Assembly: GCA_039654915.1 (NCBI GenBank)
Contig: CM077596.1
Span: 1,674,001-1,738,000, forward strand
DNA length: 64,000 nucleotides
Source of the DNA: Aquilaria yunnanensis
Lineage: Eukaryota > Streptophyta > Magnoliopsida > Malvales > Thymelaeaceae
Reading direction: 5' to 3'
In this document: in pieces, positions 56,840-64,000 of the stretch
Layout: every line of letters starts with the position of its first letter
Position numbering within the stretch: the first letter of the stretch is position 1
Translations under genes and position numbers: made by a program
The notes under the pieces: model-generated
What the model saw: only the letters and a program-made list of their open reading frames with translations
The model's database searches: none
Told to the model about the DNA's origin: nothing

Positions 56840-59800
56840 ATGCAGCGTCAGAGATCGATACTCTCGTTCCTTCAGAAACCCTTGTCAGGCGGTAATGGAG
56901 CTTCTCAGCCTCCGGCGAAGCATAAGGTGCTGTCTGAATCGGATGCTGAAATCAGAGGAACAGATACTCCGCCCGAGAAGGTGCCACGTCAAATTTTGCC
57001 GGCCAGCTTCGCTGCAAATGGCGAGAGAAGCAGCACTTCTGCGTTCTCCTGTATCATGCACAAGTTCGCGAGAGTCGACGAAAAAGAAAATGCATTCCTG
57101 AGGTTCTAATTTTTCCACTTCAGTTTTAATCCTCAGTTTGCGATTTTTTTGGCACCGCTCTATGAGGCATGCGCTGCTCATTTCTGAATTTATTTACTAC
57201 ATTAGATTTGATTTGGTTTTAGCTGATTGGGAATCATATTTTTTTTTTTTCAAATTTGTTGGTAATATTCGCATAAGTGAAATGCTTGATACTAATATGC
57301 TGCGATTTTAATAATATTGTAAAAATTAGGTTCCAGATTATGACAAGTCCCTGAAATTATCTGTGAGCAACAATGTTGCTTTCTCTTGTATGAGGATAAT
57401 TGATGCCGATACCCGCTGCACACTTCTTTACGTCTAGATTAGGCCTTAGGTGGTAACTTGTGTTTTAGCATATAGCTCGTTCAGACTTTACGCTCGTTTT
57501 ATTTTTCAACTGAATGGGCAGCGTCTTATTTATGCAATCTAATTTTTGGAGGAATCATGTATCTGGTTTTTCGAATGCTTGTTCTTCGTCCAGTAAATGT
57601 GACAGTGCTGACGAAATCAAGAATCGAGGATTGACTGCTCATTGTAATGTTGGGGGAATTGACAGAACAAAAGCTGTCGACATCGAAAGGGATGATGATG
57701 TTCTAGGTCCAGAAACACCAGGTACACGCCCTTTTGTTCCTCGGCTGAAGAGAGTTCAAGAAGAGGCTCCCAATTTTGGGGACAAGGGCTGTTCTTTACT
57801 GGAGTCCAGCAAACGGTTGAAGTTGGTTGAGGATTCAACAAATGGGAATGAAAACCATTATGAAACTGATATAGCTAGCAAGTTTGAATGGCTGAACCGG
57901 TCTCAGATCAAGGATGCTAATGGAAGAAGGCCTGGGGATCCCCTTTATGACAAGAAAACACTTTATATTCCTCCTGATGCTCTGAGGAAAATGTCAGCAT
58001 CTCAAAAACAGTACTGGAGTGTTAAATGCAAATATATGGATGTTGTTCTCTTCTTTAAAGTGGTTAGTAACTTACAATTGCCTGCTATTCTTGTTCATCT
58101 TTTATTGTTTCTTTGCTAAAACATAACAACTTACTTGGAGGCTGCTAAGAAAGCTGATAGTCTAGGCGAGTGAATTAAAAGCAAATATATTTTGGGTGTG
58201 TACTTGCATATTCTCTGATGCAAGGGAGGATTTGTTAGTTTGGATATAACTAGAAACCAACCTAATTGATGCTATCTCATTTAACCATCAATCAGGTTTA
58301 GACTAATGAATTATTCTTGCTTGTTAATGAGACTGGCATAATTAACAATTGAATGACCAAATGCAGGGTAAATTTTATGAGCTTTATGAACTGGATGCTG
58401 AAATTGGCCATAAGGAGCTTGACTGGAAAATGACTATCAGCGGAGTGGGAAAATGTCGCCAGGTCAATCGAAGTTGAATTTCTTGTATGTTCTTGTTTGT
58501 TTAATCCTTTGTTTTACTCACATGATATACTTTTATCCTTTCTCTCAGGTTGGTATCTCAGAAAGTGGAATCGATGATGCAATCCAAAAATTGGTTGCTC
58601 GTGGGTAAGAGAATTTTTTAGTTCTGTTTTTTGAAGTTATGAGGAGCCTCTTTTGTTAATTTCTTTTCAGTTAATGTTTTGGTTGCCTCTGGGGTTGATC
58701 TTCCCTTACTGTGGATTTCAGTACCCTTTTATGTCAGTCTTTGTAGTTTAATTGTATCATGGTTCGCTTTCCATCATGTTATCTATAGATATAAAGTTGG
58801 ACGCATGGAGCAGTTGGAGTCATCCGACCAAGCAAAGGCTAGAGGTGCAAACTCTGTAAGTACTCAATTATCAGTTTGCATTTGCATATGGAGAACTGTT
58901 CTCAGCTATCACAGGAATGGGATCTTCATCTCAAGTTGCTTGCTAGTTGCTATATTTTACCCCCCCAGTGGACTAGCTTTGCTAAAGGGGCTAGGCTTCA
59001 GGAGCCAAATGTTACTTGAGGTTGGGTGTCTAATGGGGCAATGTCGTTTCTTTTCACTTTTGGGTTTCAGAAAAGCGTATTATTTTTTCTCAGAAAGGGA
59101 AGTCTCTGAATTGTATGAGAAGATGGCTTTTTTTGTATAAGCGTTTATGTTTTAGCATTTTGGCTTTATTTTAGCCCATTTCAATTCATTTAGAGCATTT
59201 TATCCTTGTTCCGCTTAGGTGCATACCTGGGCCTAACAGGTTATACTTACACCTGCCATACACCTTAGGACCCTTTAAAGTTCCATGAACCCTGCACCCA
59301 CAAGAATTCAGTTTGTGTATTTGTTACATTTCTAAAAGTCTGTACTTTAAGAGTGGGATTTCTGCTTTTCCCTATGGCAAAGCTGATGCTGTCTCAGCTC
59401 TGCTATCAGAAGCCATGGGAATAAAAGCTCAAGTCTGTTATCGGGAGCCATGAATGGACCCCCTCAATCATGTGAATTGAATCTTGGGTAATACCTCTGA
59501 ATTAGTTTACATCAGCAGAAAAGGAGATAATGCAAGTTGTTGCAGCATTTGTGCTGAGAACTGCAGTAGGGACAAGCACTATCATTAGACTGTTGTCCAG
59601 GAACAGGTGGAAAAATAAGAGGAAATATGAAAGCGATAAAATAATCTGTGTGATGGATGTTACTCGATTTTCTCTGCTTATTTTCCTTGAATGGGTCCTC
59701 ACATTATACACGCAGAATGGATTCTTTGAGGTTCGTTCTTTAAGATTCTTAGTTTGACAAGAAAGATGGATTTGCAGGTCATTCAAAGGAAATTAGTTCA

Positions 59801-62800
59801 AGTATTCACACCATCAACATCTATAGATGATAGTATTGGGCCAGATGCTGTTCATCTTCTCGTTATCAAGGAGGTTTGTTTTAACATAACTTAAATTCAC
59901 ATTAATGCACGTGGACTGTCTGCTTTCAGTGCATTGGATGGACTTGCGGATATATAGTGTCTCCTCAAGTGTCAATCTTTTCAGTGCTCATCTGGACAGA
60001 TATATCTTATTGTTTTAGCTTGCTTGTTCTTTTCTCTTTTTGGACTTTCCTTGGTTAGAAAATGCCTATCGAACTCTAAAGACAAGCACTATAGAATAGC
60101 CATTTGACCAACTATGCTTGGTGGAACCCATTGTCGGAAAAATGATGACCATGTAAAATATGTGCTGTGGATCTTAACAAATGGGCATACAGTAACAGAT
60201 GGAACTGGGAAGGATGTTACAAGAAATGACGTAGCAGTAGCATCAAATGAAGATAAAACTATTGTTTTATTTATTTGTTATTTTATTTTATTTTTTTAGA
60301 GAAAAAAAGGTTGTTGTTGATGTTCTAGGCACCAAGAGAGACTGGAGTGCATTAGAACAATGTGCTAGATTTAGGGGGTGACTGAAGGGGTAAAAGTAGA
60401 CCTTAAGCATACATGGATAGAAGTAAGGCAAAAGATCCTGTTCACATGCTGCTTTAGAGCTTCTAGAGGAACTTAGCTCCAGTCGCATGGACTGGATACA
60501 TAGGATTTGTATAACCAACCCCAAGTGACTTGGGACTAAGGCTTAAATTATTGATGGACTCTTTTCTAAGCTCTCCCTTTCAAATTTTAATTGCAAAGTT
60601 TCCATCTGACACATGTTGAACTCTTCAAAAGATTTTTAAGAAGCGAGTGCTGTATTGGCCTGAAATATTTATAAGTGTGCTGGATTTCTTCTATCAGGGA
60701 AACAGTGGGGCAGATAATGGTTCAACTGTTTATGGCTTTGCCTTTGTTGATTGTGCCGCTTTAAAGTTTTGGATCGGTTCTATAAATGACGATGCTTCTT
60801 GTGCTTCTCTGGGAGCTCTATTGATGCAAGTATGATCTTCTCTCTTCTTTTTGAGATAACTTGCACTTTTGAGTGAACTCTAATTCCATGATGCTTGCAA
60901 ATTTAGGTATCTCCCAAGGAAGTCATATATGAAAGCAAAGGTGAAATCTTTCTTCCTGTGTTGTATGTTTGTTTTCTTTTTCTTGTTCAGAGCTATTGCT
61001 GTATGCAAACTATACTTTTTAACTGGAATTGGTAAAATCCTTTCAGGACTTTCGAAGGAAGCCCAAAAAGCACTCAGAAAGTACTCTTTAACAGGTGCAC
61101 ATCTTACTATTTAGGCCAGTTCACTTGCCCTCGAACTCATTGTGTGTCATGGCACTTTAGAACTACCCAATTCTTGCGTTACACTGTTCAAAAAGGGGAA
61201 ACCACATATCTTTATCTGTTGTGCATGGACTTGTGATATTTCAGGCACAGGTTTCCATGTTGAATATTTATTGAAAATTACTTTCTAATCATGCTAAGCG
61301 ATATGCTATGTGTTTTTTTTTAAAGGATCAACAGCAGTGCAGTTGACACCAGCACTTGCCACCACTGACCTTTTAGAGGCTTCTGATGTTAGAAACATGA
61401 TCTTGTCAAATGGCTACTTTAAGGGGTCTTCTAGTTCCTGGGCTAATACTCTTGATGGGACAGCTTACAAAGATATTGCATCAGGTGCTCTTGGTGGATT
61501 AATAAGTCATCTGTCCAGGTTAATGGTATGCTTCCAAGTCTTCAATATTTCCTTCTTTAACAATTGTTAGTGAATAAGAGAAGGTTTTCTTGTTCGCATG
61601 ATGGCTAATTTTGCTCACCAACAGTTAGATGATGTTTTACGGAATGGAGACATTTTTCCCTACCAAATTTATGAAGGCTGTCTTAGAATGGACGGGCAGA
61701 CGTTAGTAAATCTTGAGATTTTCAACAATAGTGCTGATGGTGGTCCTGAAGGCAAGTAGTGATATCTCTTCTGCCTCTGAAATTCAAGCAGGATCCTTAT
61801 CCTTTGCTTTGATTCTGAAGTAAAACCTTACAAGTTTGTCATTGAGTTTCAGGAACATTATTCAAATACCTTTACAACTGCTTGACCGCTTCTGGCAAAA
61901 GACTTTTGAGGAACTGGCTCTGCCACCCACTAAAAGATGTTGGCATCATTAACAATAGGCTTGATGTGGTTGAACATCTAAAGGATCATTCAGAGATCAC
62001 ATTAATTATAGCTCAGTATCTTCGCAAACTTCCTGATTTAGAAAGGTTGCTTGGTCGCGTCAAGGCTAGCAGCAAGTCATCAACTTCTTTATTAATTCCT
62101 GTAATTGGGAAAAAGCTGCTGAAACAACGAGTGAGTCTTCTCTAAGCTATCTGGCTTCTTTTTCGTTCACTAATTTTCTACAGGGAAGAATGAACATATT
62201 AATTCTACTCTTTAAAGTGTCTTTACAGTTTTGGCATTTCTACCTTTCTTCCCAATCAGTAATTCTCTATAAACAGATGACTTGTTTATCATTTTTTTTC
62301 CTTTCTTTTTCCTATATGGTTTTTGGCAGTTTTCATAATTTTTTTATTTCCACTCGAGAATCCATATCTCCAGGAAGTATTTGAAGATAAATAACTACTG
62401 TTTTCCCCAGTATGCGCTCAGATGTCTCATATCAAACAGCCTATTTTGTTTCTTTTGTTTGCTGCACCTTGTGCATACACTCTGGTTATGTTCTGTACAG
62501 AAGATTAGACTAAAGCATAGGAACAAATAGAAGTAGGTTTTTTCACCAAGAAGGAAGAACAATGATGACAATAGTCACTATATTTATCAAAAAGGGGTAA
62601 TATGATTTCATAAAGGTTTCGAATTTCAAGGAAGCTCTTTTTTATACACCTGACTGTTAAAGTTGATGCATTGCAGAAGTGAAGCTTATCTGCATATTTG
62701 TAACAAAATGACTTTTTGGGTGCCTGTAAAACATAAAACAGATATTTGAAGTGCATTTTACCTGTGATACAGGTGAAGGTGTTTGGGACTCTTGTAAAAG

Positions 62801-64000
62801 GTTTTAGGTCTGGAATAGACTTGTTACAACTATTGCAGAAGGAAGGAGATGTAATGCTGTTACTGTCAAAACTTTTCAATCTGCCAGAGTTAAGCGGTAA
62901 AAATGGCCTCAATAATTTCCTCACTCAGTTTGAAGCAGCTATAGAGAGTGACTTTCCCAATTATCAGGTTATTTTTTTCCATCAAAATGTTTTTTTATAG
63001 TTTTCTCCTGTCTCTTATTTAGTGTTTTGCTGTGATTTACAATGTTGTTCATTTTAGAAGAAACCCGAGCTACTCACTTTGGCTTAAACAGTATATCTGT
63101 CTTTTGAAAATAGTTGGTGGGACTTTTGGACTTGCACAGTTCATGTCTGAATATTTGTATTTGCCATAGATCCAAGAGTCTGATAACTGATGATAGTTGT
63201 GTTTCCCTTATCCTGAACTTCACAGCGAAGCCTGCTAATTAGTTTTTAGTTTTAGTGAAATTGATTTGATCAAATGTAAAACACTTCCAACTGGTTCCTT
63301 TAATTTCTTGTTTATCGCTGATACATAATTGTGAAAATACTTTATGCAGAATCACGATGTCACAGATGCAGATGCTGAAATACTAACTATACTGATAGAA
63401 TTATTTATTGAAAAAGCTACTCAGTGGTCAGAAGTGATTCATGGTCTGAACTGCATTGATGTTCTAAGGTCTTTTGCAATAACAGCAAGTTTTTCTAGCG
63501 GACCCATGTCAAGACCTGTTATCTTGCCTTCATTGAGAAGTATGAATTTGAACTCTAACAACAGAGGACCATTACTTAAAACTGAAAGGCTCTGGCATCC
63601 ATTTGCTCTTGGATTGAGTGGAGGACAACCTGTGCCAAACAACATCCTCCTTGGTGAAGATACAGATGGCTATCAGCCCTGCTCTTTGCTGCTGACTGGA
63701 CCCAATATGGGTGGAAAGTCGACTCTTCTTCGAGCCATTTGTTTAGCAGTTATATTGGCCCAGGTTTGTGTTATCTTCATCTTTGGGTTCTGATATGTTG
63801 ATTGACCGTATTAGATGGTTACTGTCTACATTATCAAACATCATAAAAATGTCAACTTGTATGTTGCTGTTCTTCCTCTTCATGTATCAACTTTGTGACC
63901 TGCAGGTTGGCTGTTATGTGCCCTCTGAAATGTGTATTCTCTCAATTGTGGATATAATCTTTACTAGGCTTGGTGCTACAGATCGAATCATGATGGGCGA
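56840..64000 (+). CDS. MSH7: DNA mismatch repair protein MSH7 (5' part)
   Basis: Plant-specific MutS homologue that pairs with MSH2 (MutS-gamma) to recognise mismatches. Exons: 56840-57102, 57522-58062, 58367-58462, 58549-58604, 58789-58855, 59778-59873, 60698-60829, 60907-60940, 61047-61094, 61326-61525, 61625-61751, 61853-62130, 62773-62967, 63350-63763, and 63906 onward. About 880 residues are in the window; the Arabidopsis protein is about 1,100, as I recall. Visible: a PCNA-binding-like N-terminus (QRSILSFL); [13 protein letters not shown]; the mismatch-reading [10 protein letters not shown] (F271/E273); the MutS core; and Walker [11 protein letters not shown] (about 827-836). The window ends before Walker B. 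Intron 11 uses a GC donor (GAAG/GCAAGT), needed to keep the frame into GTLFKYL. Confidence 0.97.
60380..60553 (+). repeat. LINE (RTE-like) 3'-end remnant in MSH7 intron 6
   Basis: GGATACATAGGATTTGTATA followed by CCAACCCCAAGTGACTTGGG and ACTAAGGCTTA matches, from memory, the common 3' end of plant RTE-type LINEs. No reverse-transcriptase domain is present and boundaries are uncertain. Confidence 0.5.

Overview
This is a plant nuclear window, most likely from a flowering plant with a repeat-rich, AT-rich genome. Genes have many GT-AG introns, and several products are plant-specific: MSH7, an MBF1c-type co-activator, a FRIGIDA-like protein, an arabinogalactan peptide and a FAR1-type DNA-binding protein. 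There is no sign of prokaryotic, organellar or viral origin. I cannot name the species.

Layout. 1-2.6 kb: intergenic, with a non-autonomous hAT-like element. 2.66-5.8 kb: a LEA_2 membrane protein gene (+), with a Stowaway MITE in its second intron. 6.2-8.6 kb: two nested Mutator-like TIR elements. 8.6-13.3 kb: anonymous and repeat DNA. 13.6 kb: an arabinogalactan-peptide gene (+). 14.7-18.6 kb: an old hAT transposon with a decayed transposase on the minus strand. 20.3 kb: a small intronless gene (+). 21.8-24.4 kb: a 5'-truncated LINE invaded by another hAT-like element. 27.7-28.9 kb: a third hAT-like element carrying a nested Stowaway MITE, ending 216 bp before a three-exon FRIGIDA-like gene (29.2-31.6 kb, +). 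32.7-34.5 kb: decayed minisatellite-like DNA and direct repeats. 34.8-38.2 kb: a MULE-like unit with a three-exon FAR1 DNA-binding gene (no transposase domain), followed by about 11 copies of a ~90-bp tandem repeat. 42.9-53.0 kb: a nine-exon ALDH2C-type aldehyde dehydrogenase gene (+) whose 7.9-kb second intron is packed with transposons. 53.3-53.75 kb: an intronless MBF1C-type gene (-), tail to tail with ALDH, with heat-shock elements upstream of its TATA box. 54.4-55.6 kb: a Pack-MULE holding a broken piece of a 2-oxoglutarate oxygenase gene. 56.8 kb to the window end: the first 15 exons of MSH7 (+), cut off by the window before Walker B.

The host genes do not form a pathway. They are independent single genes: mismatch repair, phenylpropanoid-type aldehyde oxidation, heat-stress co-activation, cell-wall peptide, FRIGIDA family and LEA_2. 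The unifying theme is transposon activity. Several families could be delimited by matching terminal inverted repeats and target-site duplications read directly from the sequence. The most unusual unit is the FAR1/tandem-repeat locus at 34.8-38.2 kb. There an EAR-like motif and a FAR1 DNA-binding domain are encoded without a transposase, next to a repeat array whose antisense-like words also occur in the gene's own second intron.
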